Below, piece by piece: positions 47,501 to 60,040 of a DNA stretch of 64,000 bases (position 1 is its first letter; every line of letters begins with the position of its first letter). A program made the position numbers and the translations under genes. Below the pieces are notes generated by a model. It searched no databases, had not been told where the DNA came from, and saw nothing but the letters and a program-made list of their open reading frames with translations. The stretch lies in assembly GCF_000150275.1 (NCBI RefSeq), contig NW_002060955.1:474886-538885 (forward strand). The letters run 5' to 3'. The DNA is from Trichoplax adhaerens (taxonomy: Eukaryota > Placozoa > Uniplacotomia > Trichoplacea > Trichoplacidae).

Positions 47501-49199
47501 ATTTAATTTACATACAGCACAAAATATTAAGTAAAAGTGCTGAAATCGGAAATTGGGTCGAAAATACTTCGTCTTTAAATCCGCCTTACTCGTACCAAAA
47601 ATAATTTAACAAATGAAAATATGATTTCTTGATACTAATCATTGGCATTTTATGCTTTTTGAAAACTCATTTCATCTGATAGCTATCATAAGATAAAAAT
47701 AATCAAATAAGACGTAATAATCTTAAATTATGGATATTTCCGATACGTTATGTACAGAACTACTTTGCTCCTACCAAATACGATAACATATTGAATATAA
47801 AAAATTTTATTACATTATGTTGATTATCACGCTTTAAATTCTTTTTCTTAAATTCATTACCTCTTGAAAGCTAGTAAATTATTTTTGGAGAAACTATTGC
47901 CAAATAGAAATCACAAGACTGGGATAGCTTATTCCTTACAAGTTTCATGAATAGTGTTATGTCTGCAGATAATCTTCAATAACATGGAATTAATACTTCA
48001 TCATCGAGAAGCTAAGCGAAACTTTGCTTACTTATTAGTAAAATATACAACGATGTTGGCTAATAACATATAGGAAAAAAGCATTACAATTTTAAGTTAA
48101 AGAATTGGTCAGCACGAATATTAAGGCGTACAGGCCTAATCGTCAGTAAAATTTTCATTTGTAAAATTGTTCGAAAGTTTCTTAATTTAAGAATTAATAG
48201 TGATCAGCTATAGTAGATAAAGAGGGTCCTGGTTGAGAACGATTTGTAGACCTGTTTCATGCAGATACAATTAATGACGAAATAAAAAACACCTAGTGAT
48301 AATGGATGGGAATAATGATGAAAGTGATTAAAATAGTTAATTTCGATACTAGACCTGTATAGCACGATAAGTTTATTGATTACCTGTCAACGATTTCCAA
48401 CCGGTAGAAATAGGCTAGATTGATTATTATTTATTAAATAAACGTGTGGGTAGCTCTAGCTAAACAAGTGCTTCAGCTATTATACGGGAAAGAGGAGTTA
48501 AAATCGGCACGTATGCACCGATGAATAAGTAAAATAACAAAAAATGAATAGAATGTCAACAATATTATGATAGAATTCCCTATATCCTAAAGCGTGAAAC
48601 TGTTGCCAATATCGATATCCTTATTGCGGTTATTGTCGTTCAATCTTGACGTTTCGACGATTCTCTTAAAATTTAGTCCGATTGAAGATGAACAATAGAG
48701 AATAGTGCGCTTGTATTTTCCATTTATTTAGGTTATGGTACAGTAAAAATAGACAATAACTAATTTTTAGACACAAGGCGATGAACTAAGATTAAAAGTC
48801 ATAATACGCAGCATTTTATTCATGATTGGGGTATCAGTTTTGAGATGCATGACATTATATATTTATCAATCATTGAACTTATACATAGACTAAAATAGGA
48901 GAAAAGTATTCTTCCTATTATTTTATTATTTCTCATCTTCACTACTCCATATCCTAATAAATAAAATAAATGAATCAAATTGATAGAAACTATCCTATAG
49001 TGACTATTGCTGATACACTCCATGATGAGTTTCCTAATCAGTTATAATGACTAAGTAAAGGTGTTATAGAACTGGTATTCCAATTTAAGTCCGATTAGTT
49101 GCTTTTTCTTTAATTTAGGGTAATCGTCGTCTGAAAATAACGACACCTCAAGTAAATCAAAGTTTACTATTTTAATCCCTTAGACACTCTATCCTATAG
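44501..49199. other. Long gene-poor AT-rich region
   Basis: Open frames here (for example 44713-44931, 46231-46437 and 48820-49023, all - strand) have the composition of random AT-rich DNA and no domain. I see no RNA gene or repeat array. Regulatory elements for the downstream ETS gene could lie here but cannot be shown. Confidence 0.45.
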
Positions 49200-49439
49200 C
49201 TCAATCCTCTCTGTTTTGATCCTACCAATCAACAACGCCCGTCTATTCTATGCTTACACCGAGGAACTCTTACAACCTTTATTTGATAGCAAGCATGATC
49301 AATCCTATAGTTGTCTATACCAAGCACTGGTTAAAGCCAATTTACATCATCCAGCTGATTTGACTGCATTTTCCCCCTATAAAAATAATCAACACGATAA
49401 AGAATACACAACAAAACCTAGGATAACTGACAGGGATCG
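49200..49439 (+). CDS. Possible 5' coding exon of the ETS gene (uncertain)
   Basis: An acceptor-like ATCCTATAG at 49191-49199 is followed by an open frame. It contains LFYAYTEELLQPLFDSKHD and SCLYQALVKANLHHPADLT and ends at a possible donor (GATCG|GTAATA). The base composition is richer and more codon-like than the flanks. The donor would be phase 2, whereas the next supported ETS exon (52405) starts in phase 0, so another exon would be needed between them. No known domain is recognised. It could also be an unrelated single-exon peptide. Confidence 0.3.
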
Positions 49440-49443
49440 GTAA

Positions 49444-52404
49444 TATTTTTCCTTCATTTCAATTCCACCAAATCATCTGCTATAGAAAACATGATATCAC
49501 TGCATTATTCCAGTTGATACTACCCATTTCTCCATCGAAAGTAAAAAACAGGCCTTATCCATTATTTTGAAATTAGATAGTTCCTCATTTCTGATAATAT
49601 CATTTTGGCTGTAAAGGACAATTCGATTCTATCAGAGCTAGACACACATGATATACTCGTAAACAACTTTCCGCGATAATATTATCAAGACAGATAAATA
49701 AGCCAAACCAGACACAGACAATAGATGGAGGATAAGGCAAGACAACTTCAAGATGGATATTATTTTTTAATCAATATTAAAAAATATCTATTTCTACGGC
49801 TTAAGAAATGATTCAAGTCAGATTGAATAATAACAAAAACATCCAAATACATGTCTGAAAATTATGCACGAGAATCAAAACAACGTCCACACCCCCTAAT
49901 ACTTTCTGCTTCCATCAGCCAATCGTCGGGCTGCGATGAAGACCATGTGATCCAAAGGCGGTCTTTCCAATTAGATAAACTATCCTTGGCGTAGTTACTT
50001 CCTTATTGACTACAATATGATATAAGTCATCGTTTCCAACTTTCATCATCCAATCTTACTCATTGCTTTTGTCGTTTGATTTGGTTTGAAAATCGATCGT
50101 AGTCATTGCTGTATATGTTCCATATCGTTCATCGTTTCTTGCTTCTACTTTCCAATTGATTTGAATCATTTTTGCCATCTAATTTACCGGTAAGTTCTCT
50201 ATCTAGATAAATAAACTCCAATTTCATGAAATAAATGCAATCCATTTAAATCCCTAATTCCTTATCACTCTTATTCCTTCAACCATTCCTCTTTATTAAG
50301 GATCAATATTCATTGACTTGCAGTTCCTTTTTTTTTCATATCCAATCGATCAATATAGTTGACGAGTGCGCTAGCAAATGGATCCGATTATGTAGCTATT
50401 CCATAGCAATATTGTTTTATTTCTTAGTCATTTACAGCTTTCCTGTTTTGACATGGATATTTCAGTTCCTTGTTCCATCTTGTATAAACTAGATTATAGT
50501 TTTATTCTTGTAGTCTTTGATAAAATAGGGTAAATAAGAGGCAGTAAGTTAACGATCCATTAAATTTTGATGATCACGATTACTTTGCCATAGTTTGCTT
50601 TGCAAAAGATCCAGTAGAATTGAGGATCTTTGTGGATAATTTACCTTATCCATAATTTCAATCGATTCCGTTTTTTTTAATTTCTATCAAGCTAATGTGC
50701 TGATTGCTGTAATTAGTTTAAGGCAGGAAGATGCCCTGTCGAGCTAATTAATAGGCTGGGTGATAGCTATGATGAATCATTACCCATCACATCGACTCGG
50801 ATAGACAGTTATGTTATGGCTACATTTTATACGGTACCTTTCAAAGTAATCTACATCGCACTATCTCAGTTACAGCATATTTTTCCAGTATATTTTTGTA
50901 GAAAAGATGGTTTAATACTGATATTGCAATTGAACTTCGGCGGACTTTAATGTCCACGTGGACGATAATTGAACTGGGTAACCAACCTGGGATTGGTGAT
51001 ATCAATTCTCACTTTTTTCTTGCATTCTTTAAGCAACGTGCATTCACTATTAACTTGCAAACTTTTATAAAAAATGTGGTTCATCTCATGACCTAAACAA
51101 CTATATCAACTTCTATGTTGCTACGGAGTACTCATCTCCATGTCAAATTAAATAATTCATTGTATACAATATATCTTAAGTTGAACTTCAAGATTAACGA
51201 ATACTAAGGCAAGCTTCTTTAATCAAGTTATTTCGTCTGCATGGCTAGCTAAATGATGATTAGTTTTCCTAATATAGGAATGAATCAACATGTGCCACTA
51301 CTGTTGAGTAACTGCATTGGTGAAATAGCAAACAGCTAGTAATTTTTATCTGTTATCCAAAATCAATTAATCGTTATATGTGGAAAGAACAATAATCTTG
51401 ATATGGCAGTAGATGCGATTCGTTTATGAGATAGCTATTCCTAATTTACTAAGAAATAATTCTCTACCAAAATGAATTTTATGATTTCCTATATTACATA
51501 CTAGTTGAAGAAATGATTATTTTCATTCACGATCTTAAACTTTGCTTTACTTAAACTATTTTAGGATATTTCTACAGGTCTAAAAACATAAGCTATATTG
51601 AAGGCAAAAAGAATGGATGTCATTTATTCTTATGATACTTATAACCAGTGCATCCCCGAGGTAACTTGATGATTTTTAGGATAATTTTTATGGTTTATTT
51701 CAACTACTTCAAGCATAAAATTACCAATTAGCTCTTTTATTTCTCGTAGTAGTATGCTGAAACTTCCTAATACGCATATGTTTATCATCACGTAATTATG
51801 AGCATTCCATAATCGGAACTACTGAATGAATCCTTTCTTTAAGTTACTTCCTTAACTTATTCAAACTATTGTTGTATGCTAGCAATACAGACACCGGCTA
51901 TAAATAGAATCGTTTAAATTAATACTACCATGAATTCTCTACACCAATGGCATAAACATGACGAAGAATTAATACAGTAGAATAGTAAGTCGTAATAATG
52001 CATAAATACTATAAATTAATTACGAAGTCTTAGACTAACAACCACGAAGGCATAAACTGCAGCCAATAAAAATTTCTAGATCGTAAGACTAAGAATGTTA
52101 CATTAGATTCAGAATTTAACCTAGTAATATTCAACTAATATCCATCTCATCTAATGTAATTAGAACGTTAACGCGTCATTAAATCAGATAAGTAAAATCA
52201 TTCCATTCCAAACGATATTTCGCAATGCATGACGGCTTGTTTAAAACTTGATCTTTATCGTTCTAATATTAGGATTGCTCTTTATTAATTACGGTAATGA
52301 TCCTAATTAGAATTTTAAAAATCTAACAGTGAAAACCTTGACTCATTAATTTACTTCTCTGTTCTTTTGCAACCTAACTCTACCGCGATAATTTTAATTT
52401 TTAG
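49444..52404. other. Probable 5' intron or upstream region of the ETS gene
   Basis: No further exon could be identified with confidence. Stops are frequent in all frames. If the 49.2 kb block is part of the gene, this is intron; otherwise it is upstream DNA. Confidence 0.4.
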
Positions 52405-55400
52405 CATCAACAACATATTCAATATCACGCAAATCGTCCCTATGATGTCATGCCGCAGCAAAACGTGGTAAATCACGATGAATCTGGTGATTTACTTCTG
52501 GAAGCATTCTTTGACCAATATGATGGTAAGTTACTACAGATTTCTTCTTATTACCTAATTAATTTTTAGCTTGGCTCTATTTTTTAAATAATATTATAAA
52601 ATGTGCTTTGCTTCATGTCCCATGAGAATTTTATTACACTAATGACGGCATTGCATGACCTCATTCTTAGTCATCATATTCCTTTCCTATTTAACTTCTA
52701 GTCAAAAATTTATAATGTTGCATTTATTATCTGGCCATTGCAATAGGCATGGCAACATCGCTGCATGAGGCACTAAAAGTATTTTGTATTTTGGAGTATT
52801 TTAAATTATTTTACCACAAACATAAATTAGAAAGTAACTTAGTTTGTCAATAATCTGTAACGCATCTAAAATAAAGTCTTAATTAGCGTGGTAAAAAGAC
52901 GAAATTCTAATTTGTGACGATGCATATATATACGCATTCATTTTAGAAAGCTTTTTTAAAATCAATTTCTAACCATTAGTTATGAGATAATAGTCTCTGG
53001 GATAGCTGTTGCAGAGAAATTTTAACACTTTCAGGATATCAAATAAGTTAACTTTGCCCTAATAGATATCCTTATACATTATTAGAGCATAGTTCTATTA
53101 CCAAATTGTGCGACGAAAGCAAGTGCCAGTGGCAACGATTTGGTTTAAAATTTTCTGTTTACTATAAATGATAGTCTACCATTTCATTCATCTCTATATA
53201 AATGCAAAACTTTAGTAAAACAAATAGATAAAAGGCAGAACTGAGATAATTCTTCTGCAGATAATGTATTAATTAGTATCCTCTAAACTGAACAGACTAT
53301 AAACATGATTACTTCTAATATTAAAAACTGTTTTATCCATTTTATAATAATTTTCAGCCACTATAAAAGCTACAAAGTTGTATTTCAATTCTGTAAAATG
53401 AATGAAAATGAGACTAGAAGAATCGTTTTATTTCGACTTATATAAGCTACATTTACTTCCCTACTAGTTTATTGCAACTGAACCGTTGCGTTTTTTGTCA
53501 AATAATAATTAACCCAGAACACTCGATATTTATTCTAATTTTAGTCTCTGATTCTATTTCAGCTCAATACCCGCAGTCTCCTGAAGATCATTATAATGTT
53601 TTACCAACTTCGGGGAGTGAAATGATGACTGAGCAATACCAAGTCGGAAATCAACCGATCGATTATGAAGATAAAAGATCACAACGTAAGATTCAAACTT
53701 ACATTCGACAACATATAACATATAGACAAATAGAACGACATCGACATTTTCTCGATGTTCTCATCAGTAATGCTATCTCAGGAGATTTAATTCATCCACC
53801 TACCTGTATTAATTGTAGAGAATCCAGTGCCAATGGTGCAGCAACATTATAACGCACCTTCTTATGATCCACAAGTGATGATCAATCAGCAGGCTGTGCC
53901 TCGAATTCGCTATGGTAAATATCCATCTCATGATGCATATCCAGCAAGTCCAGTCAGCTATCGTGAAAACTCACCATCTTCCGATACAGGTGGTTATAAT
54001 GCTGTATCAAATTATAACCATCCAACAATAAAATCGCAATGGATGCCTGGTAATAATTTTAGTCCATCACAGGAAATGTCCAATGTCTGTAATTATCCAC
54101 CCATTCCATGTTGTGGTAATGAATCTGTGAAGACAATCGGTAAGTTTAAATTTATTATATTTTCACAACTCATGAAAGGCCAAACATCACATCCTCAATC
54201 TTATCATCGATCACATTAATGTATATAGAAGGAATTTCAGTTTCTTCATTCAACTAACTCAGTCTATTCATGATATCTATATATACTCATAGCTTGTGAT
54301 TTATCCAAAAAGCGATTGACCAAACGGACTTTCACTAGAGGTAAACTGATTCGAAAATCAAGCTATCATTGCAAGCGTCGGACTGGTGGAAAAGGTAAGA
54401 TATAATGGATATGAACAACGCAATTGCTTTTTCACTCAATTTAAATCACTCATATCGAGCGATCATCGAAATGATATCATACGAGTAACTTAATGTAGAA
54501 CATCAATCTACTTGATCCTCCAATCTATTTTTTAATAATGATTAATTTACTGTATATATATAAATTTTAATTGCATAAATGAAATATAGACTTTTCATTA
54601 TTCAAAGAATCAAAATACACTAGTCATTAATTGATAGCGATAAGTTCTAAATTTGACCTAGGATAGTATTATAGTCGATCCTTTACTATGTTGTCAAATC
54701 ATCATTGTTTTTAGACCACATTTTTAAAATCATGAAGAATTAGATCTTACTTGAAGCTATCCAAGCCACCTCATAAATATTATTAGAAAATCTATTTTAT
54801 TTACAAATACTGGATCGTAGTTACTCCACGATTTTGCATGATTAATAGGCTGTTCAAGATATAGCAGAAACCTCATTAGAAGACACTTTATTTATATTTT
54901 TTAAGAACTGCGAAGGAATCAGACTTGATTCAAAAACTGTCCAAGCTGCATTGCAATTAATTCCATTAAAAAATGTACTGTACTTTATTCTCACATGTCG
55001 ATTCACAGTCATTTGTATTTAGAGAATTAGATTTATTATAAGGCTGTCCAAGATATAGCAAAGATTTAATTATAGATACTTTATCCGTATTATTTTAAGA
55101 ATCCCGAAGAACTAGGCTATGTAAGCGTATAACACTCCTTGATATCCAAGTAAAAGAAAATTGACAACTTTACTGTCAAAACTCTTCAAATTTTAGTCTA
55201 ATAATTAATAGAGATCATGGCAACATATAACTTTCACTCGTTATTGGCCAAACCATGAAATTTTTCGTAGATATTTATTGAAATTGATAGCTAGATATGG
55301 AAATAAAGATTAACTGTTATTTTCCCTGAAAATGAAGTCACTCTTATTTTCCATTCAAGCCATCAATTCTATCATTTCTCTAAATTTTCTGTTCTAATTT

Positions 55401-55731
55401 TTAATCTATAGGGAAGCCTGGGTCACGCTCGAAAATCCTATGGAAATTTCTACTGAAAATGCTGCTTTCTGGTGAACATGACAGCCAAATTATGTGGTTA
55501 GAGAAAAAGAAAGGCACCTTTAAATTTATCAACTCGAGTGCAGTCGCTTCCCTTTGGGGAAAACATAAAAACAAGCCCAACATGACCTATGAAACATTAA
55601 GTCGATCGATTCGCTTTTACTATAAAAGCCAAATACTACGCAAAGTTCCTAAGCAACGATTGGTATACCAATTTGTTAACATGGAGGCGGTCAAAGCTTT
55701 CATCGAGGAATTTTGCTTGAAAAGAATTTGA
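52405..55731 (+). CDS. ETS-domain transcription factor, ELF/ESE-like (5' end incomplete)
   Basis: Exons: 52405-52525, 53563-53685, 53819-54139, 54293-54394, 55412-55731; all junctions are GT-AG and phases 1-1 match throughout. The first exon starts in phase 0, so upstream coding sequence is missing from the model. The N-terminal part is rich in Gln, Tyr, Pro, Ser and Asn (HQQHIQYHANRPYD; YPASPVSYRENSPSSD), as in activation regions. The fourth exon is strongly basic (SKKRLTKRTFTRGKLIRK). The last exon encodes a complete ETS domain: SKILWKFLLKMLL, then IMWLEKKKGTFKFI, AVASLWGKHKNKPNM, and the recognition helix MTYETLSRSIRFYYKSQIL with both DNA-contacting Arg, then RLVYQF. The protein stops soon after. 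Wording of the recognition helix and LVYQF is closest to ELF and ESE/EHF types. It is a nuclear, sequence-specific DNA-binding protein expected to bind GGAA cores. Targets are unknown. Confidence 0.88.
54720..55120. repeat. ~95 bp degenerate repeat in the last intron of the ETS gene
   Basis: The block GGCTGTCCAAGATATAGCA (variants) recurs near 54756, 54849, 54936 and 55043, alternating with AAGAACTGCGAAGGAATCAG-like segments. About four units. Confidence 0.6.
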
Positions 55732-56369
55732 TTCATGTCAAATACTTTTCTTCTTTACGAGACATTCCCGTCGAGTGTTCTCTTCATTTTAGGGTTTCTT
55801 TACCCTTTATTGCTTTTCAAGCCTTCAGTGAAGGCAACCGTTGCCAATTAAGTTGGCTCTACTTTGATGGCACTTTTCGTGTCTTTTGCTTCATGTCCTA
55901 TCAAGGTCAAATTGATATTTAACCATCATTCAATGACCGATAGAATGGCGGAAGCATTTATCATTAGTGTAATTAATTCATGATCAGGTATCCCTAGTTT
56001 TGTTGTAATCACCTAAGGTAGAACTTGATCAAATCATGAAATAATACTATGCAGTTATTAGTGTAGTTATCCTTTCAAGGCTATGGTTGGTCTAATATTT
56101 TATTTAGATGTAGGTCTGACTAAAGTTAAGTCATTTACAACCATCATCTAACTTAGAATTTGGTTTATTCGTTTAATTATACGTATAAGACGATTAATGT
56201 AGTCGTTACCTAAAAATGAAATAGTAGAGGTAATCCTTCGTTCCGAAATAGACATCGATAATAAAAGTCTTTTATGCTTGTTATTTTACACCATTTTAAG
56301 TAACAAAATACGACATCAATGCCAATTCTTCTTTATTGTATTTATCAATGCAATAATATTTTACTTAAA
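55732..56369 (+). other. Likely 3' UTR of the ETS gene and spacer
   Basis: AATAAA at 56260-56265, about 530 bases after the stop codon, is a plausible poly(A) signal. An open frame at 55713-55922 overlaps the end of the ETS exon in another frame and is taken as chance. Confidence 0.45.
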
Positions 56370-56725
56370 CTGTAATATTAAAATTGGTTTAGTTTACAAC
56401 GTGAAATAATCTATCTATATGGCTTTAATATTACAATACAGTAAGCAAATAGCAACATAAGTAATTGCAATTTTTAAAGCTCATATTCTGACGGTTGATA
56501 TTATAACCAAAACGTTACCACAATTTTTAGTTAAAGCATAATATTAAAATTGGCTTAGTTTAGAACGTGAAGTATTCTATCGATATGGTTTTAATGATAC
56601 AATAAGCGAATAGCAACATAAGTAGATGCAATTTTTAACAGCTCATATTCTGACGGTTGATATTGTAGCCAAACTGCTATGACAATTTTCAGTTAAAGTG
56701 TAAAATTAATATCGGTTTAGACTAC
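56370..56725. repeat. ~166 bp tandem repeat, about 2.2 units
   Basis: The block TAAAATTGGTTTAGTTTACA, then CTCATATTCTGACGGTTGAT, recurs near 56380, 56547 and (partial) 56710. Two adjacent units are well conserved. Confidence 0.8.
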
Positions 56726-57439
56726 ACGATAAAATTTCGATTGCAGGATTTAAGGTAATGCTTGTGTCTGTATAATATTAAAAACTTTGATAGTCAATGC
56801 AGCATAAGCTAAATTTTAAATATTATTGTCACCATTACTAAGACATATTACTTCAAGTTGGATATTGAAATGGCTATGGCAGAAGTAAAATTTCTTTCTT
56901 TTTGGTCTTGATCTCGAGAATAACGAATAAAAAACATTGAAATATTAAAATGATGATATTTATTATCATTTAGCCAAAGTGCTCTAATAATATGATGGAT
57001 TCGCTATAAAGTGAAGTGTTTAGCTTTTCAATTTGATTTTCTAGCAAACAGATTAGAGTTAAGAGTCAAATTGAAAATCGTCAATCACAACTGCCATGAG
57101 TTTTCAGTTCGATATTTTACTGAAAACTAAGCAATCTCTACTTCAGTAGCTGATTCTGATAGAAATTTTATCTGAAATCATTAACTCTTCGATAGACTGC
57201 AACTTTAAGGATTGTATTCCTATATCAATCAAGTTCTACTATTCAGTAACTGTAATTTATTCATGTATAGGAAATACTCTAAGCAGTATTAAAATATATT
57301 TTTACTAGAGTTAATGACTGCAAAGTGTTCAATTCACTGGCTGTGTTCATTTTCTCCAACATTCCATATGGTGTTCAGCCATCTATTTGTGTAAAGCATT
57401 AAAGTCTAGGCGAAAGCAACATTCAATCTAGCAGAAATC

Positions 57440-58760
57440 ACTGTTCTTCGTTTTTTAACGAGTTATATTTAAATGTTCCTTATCATTCGATTTTATGATG
57501 GAACTTTGTTAACAGATATCTCAACATGAACATAAGTCAATTTTGCGCTCTGCAACTCTTGTAATATTCAATTAAAACCAAAAATATCTTACTGAACTGA
57601 TTAAAAGGAGAAAAATTTATTTATCGACATCGTTTCTGGACTAATAATCAGAGTCAAATCTGTTCTTAATGAAGATAAATTAATTTTGCGCTCCTTTACC
57701 CTGCTATGTTCAGTCATTAATCTAGCGTTGAAATATTTCAAACATTTCAGAAATAATGTTACCCTTAAATTTATGATATCTTGCAGAAATGATTAAAATA
57801 AGAAAATTTTCTTGCTAATATCCTTTTCTATAATGGTAATTAGAATTACTCTGTACAAATCCGTTACATAATTGTCTAATCGTTAGTCATTCGTATTTCT
57901 AGCATCCTCAGCATCTTAATAGCAATATTGAGCCTAAACTGTAGATGTCTTATAGAAATGATTTAAAGAGAGAAAAACTGATTCATCTGCATCATTTTTC
58001 GAGCTTGTGGTTAGAGTTAATCTGTTCTAAAGAAGAGAAGATAATTCCGTACTCCTCTACCCTTACAATATTTAATTTCTGTAAACTAAAGATATCTTGC
58101 TAAAACGATTTAAAAAGAGAAAAGATTCAAGAAAATAAATCAATCCCACGTTTTTCTACTCTGTCGCTGTTAAAGACTAGTCTACCAGCCTGCAACATTG
58201 CAAACCCTACCCATAAACTTAGGATTCGTATTTTGCAGAAATAACTTTTAATCAGGGAAATCTGCTAATCCCAATTTTTGCCATTAACGGGTACAAATCC
58301 ATTTCATATGGATTTCTTTACCCTTATAAACGTTAGTCTCTAGTCTTTTGGTATCCTCAGTAATCAATGGCAAATTATTCTTTAACGGTACATCTCGTAC
58401 AAAAATGGCTTTAAACAGGAAAAAATTACTTGTCCGAAATCCCTAATGTAAAAGTATAGATTCGTTTTATCCTGCTTTATTTTTGCAATCTACAAGCACT
58501 AATCTTTCTAGTATTCTCAGCATCTCTAATGGCAATACTATCCTTGAATTGTAGGTATCTTACAAAAATGAGTTTAAACAAGAAAAAAAATGGATGGTCC
58601 AAAATTATTTGCATTAAAGGGTTCAAATCCATTTAATCTTTTTCTACTCTTGTAATCGTTAGTCATTAGTTCTTTTAGCATCTTTAGTATGTCAATAGCG
58701 GCATTACCTCTCAACTTTAGGTATCTTATAGAAATGACTTAATCATGCGATCATGCCTTG
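57440..58760. repeat. ~155 bp degenerate tandem repeat, about eight units
   Basis: The anchor TCTTGCAGAAATGATTTAAA with AGAAAA (variants) recurs near 57590, 57780, 57950, 58090, 58235, 58400, 58560 and 58730. Between anchors are blocks such as TAATGGCAATACT and CCTTTTCTACCC. Strongly diverged and non-coding. Confidence 0.65.
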
Positions 58761-59616
58761 CTTATTTACTTATACTAAAACCAGCAACTTTCATTAACAG
58801 CAAGGAGAAACTGTTGCATACAGCTGCAATTTAATCATGCTGCTTGCCAGTTTAAATTGGTCAGTAGCTTGTGTCTACTGGCATTACATCAGTATTAATA
58901 ACGCTTACAGAAATTAGGTTGATTGACTTATGATAATTTATAATTTGGTAGAACGAAGAAAGAAAGTTCTATCAAGATTACTGATTCTACTGTACAGCCT
59001 AATAAGGGATCCAGGAGAAAAATTATAGTAATGTTGTTAGCGCCTAAATATTGCATGATAATCACCAATTCGTTAAGACAGCAAAGAATCGATTAGGCTG
59101 ATGAGCGCTAGGTAGTGGTTTTAAAATATTGCAGATCTTCACTAGATCAATTAGCATCTTCTGATAGTGATAAAAATGATTCTGCAATTCGAGCTATGTC
59201 CCACTTTTACCACACCTTGGAGGAGGTACTTTAATTAATTGGGAATTCAATTATTTAGTAGTCAGTAATTAATTCATGTAAGCATCCTTTTGGGTGATTT
59301 AATAATACTTCGATGGATATTTATGCAGCATAAGCAAAAAATTTAGATTGCCAGCGATATGGAAAGAAATAAGTGATATTATCTGCCTTTATTAAATTAA
59401 AGATTGCTAATTTTATGATACTGGCAAATGTCGAAGACTAGAATAAATTGACAGGAGAGGAGATTGATTTTTTTAGTTATTGCTATTTAATAGAAAAATT
59501 TTCCGACCGCAACTGTTCAATTCTCACGCAGTATGGGAACTTATACTGTAACGCTTCTAACCCCAAATTATTGCTGTAGAAAAGTAAATCGGTTGGCGAT
59601 AATATATCTCTTTTCG
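58761..59616. other. Spacer between minisatellites, no gene seen
   Basis: AT-rich sequence with no recognisable coding block or repeat. Confidence 0.4.
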
Positions 59617-60040
59617 TCGATTAATGTATAAAAGCTTTCCATACTTTATTTTGTCGGTTAAAGTATAAAAGCTTTCCCATACTTTCTTTTGCTGATTAAA
59701 GCATAAAAGCTTTCCCATGCATCGTTTTATCGATTAAAGTATAAAAGCTTTCTCATGCATCGTTTTGCCGATTAAAGTATAAAAGCTTTCCCATACTTTG
59801 TTTTGCCGATTAAAGTATAAAAGCTTTCCCATGCTTCCTATCGCCGATTAAAAATAAAAGCTTCCCCATGCTTCGTTTCGCCGGTTGCAGTACCAAAGCT
59901 TTCCCATACCTTGTTTCGCCGATTAAAATATAAAAGCTTCCCCATGCTTCGTTTCGCCGGTAGCAGTATCAAAGCTTTCCCATACCTTGTTTCGCCGATT
60001 AAAATATAAAAGCTTCTCCATACTCCGTCACGCCAGGAAA
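59617..60040. repeat. 38-bp minisatellite, about 11 units
   Basis: The unit is close to GATTAAAGTATAAAAGCTTT followed by CCCATACTTTGTTTTGCC. The AAGCTT core recurs every ~38 bp from 59633 to about 60010. Later units alternate between two variants (AAAATATAAAAGCTTCCCC and GCAGTATCAAAGCTTTCCC), so part of the array grew by a two-unit step. Confidence 0.9.
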
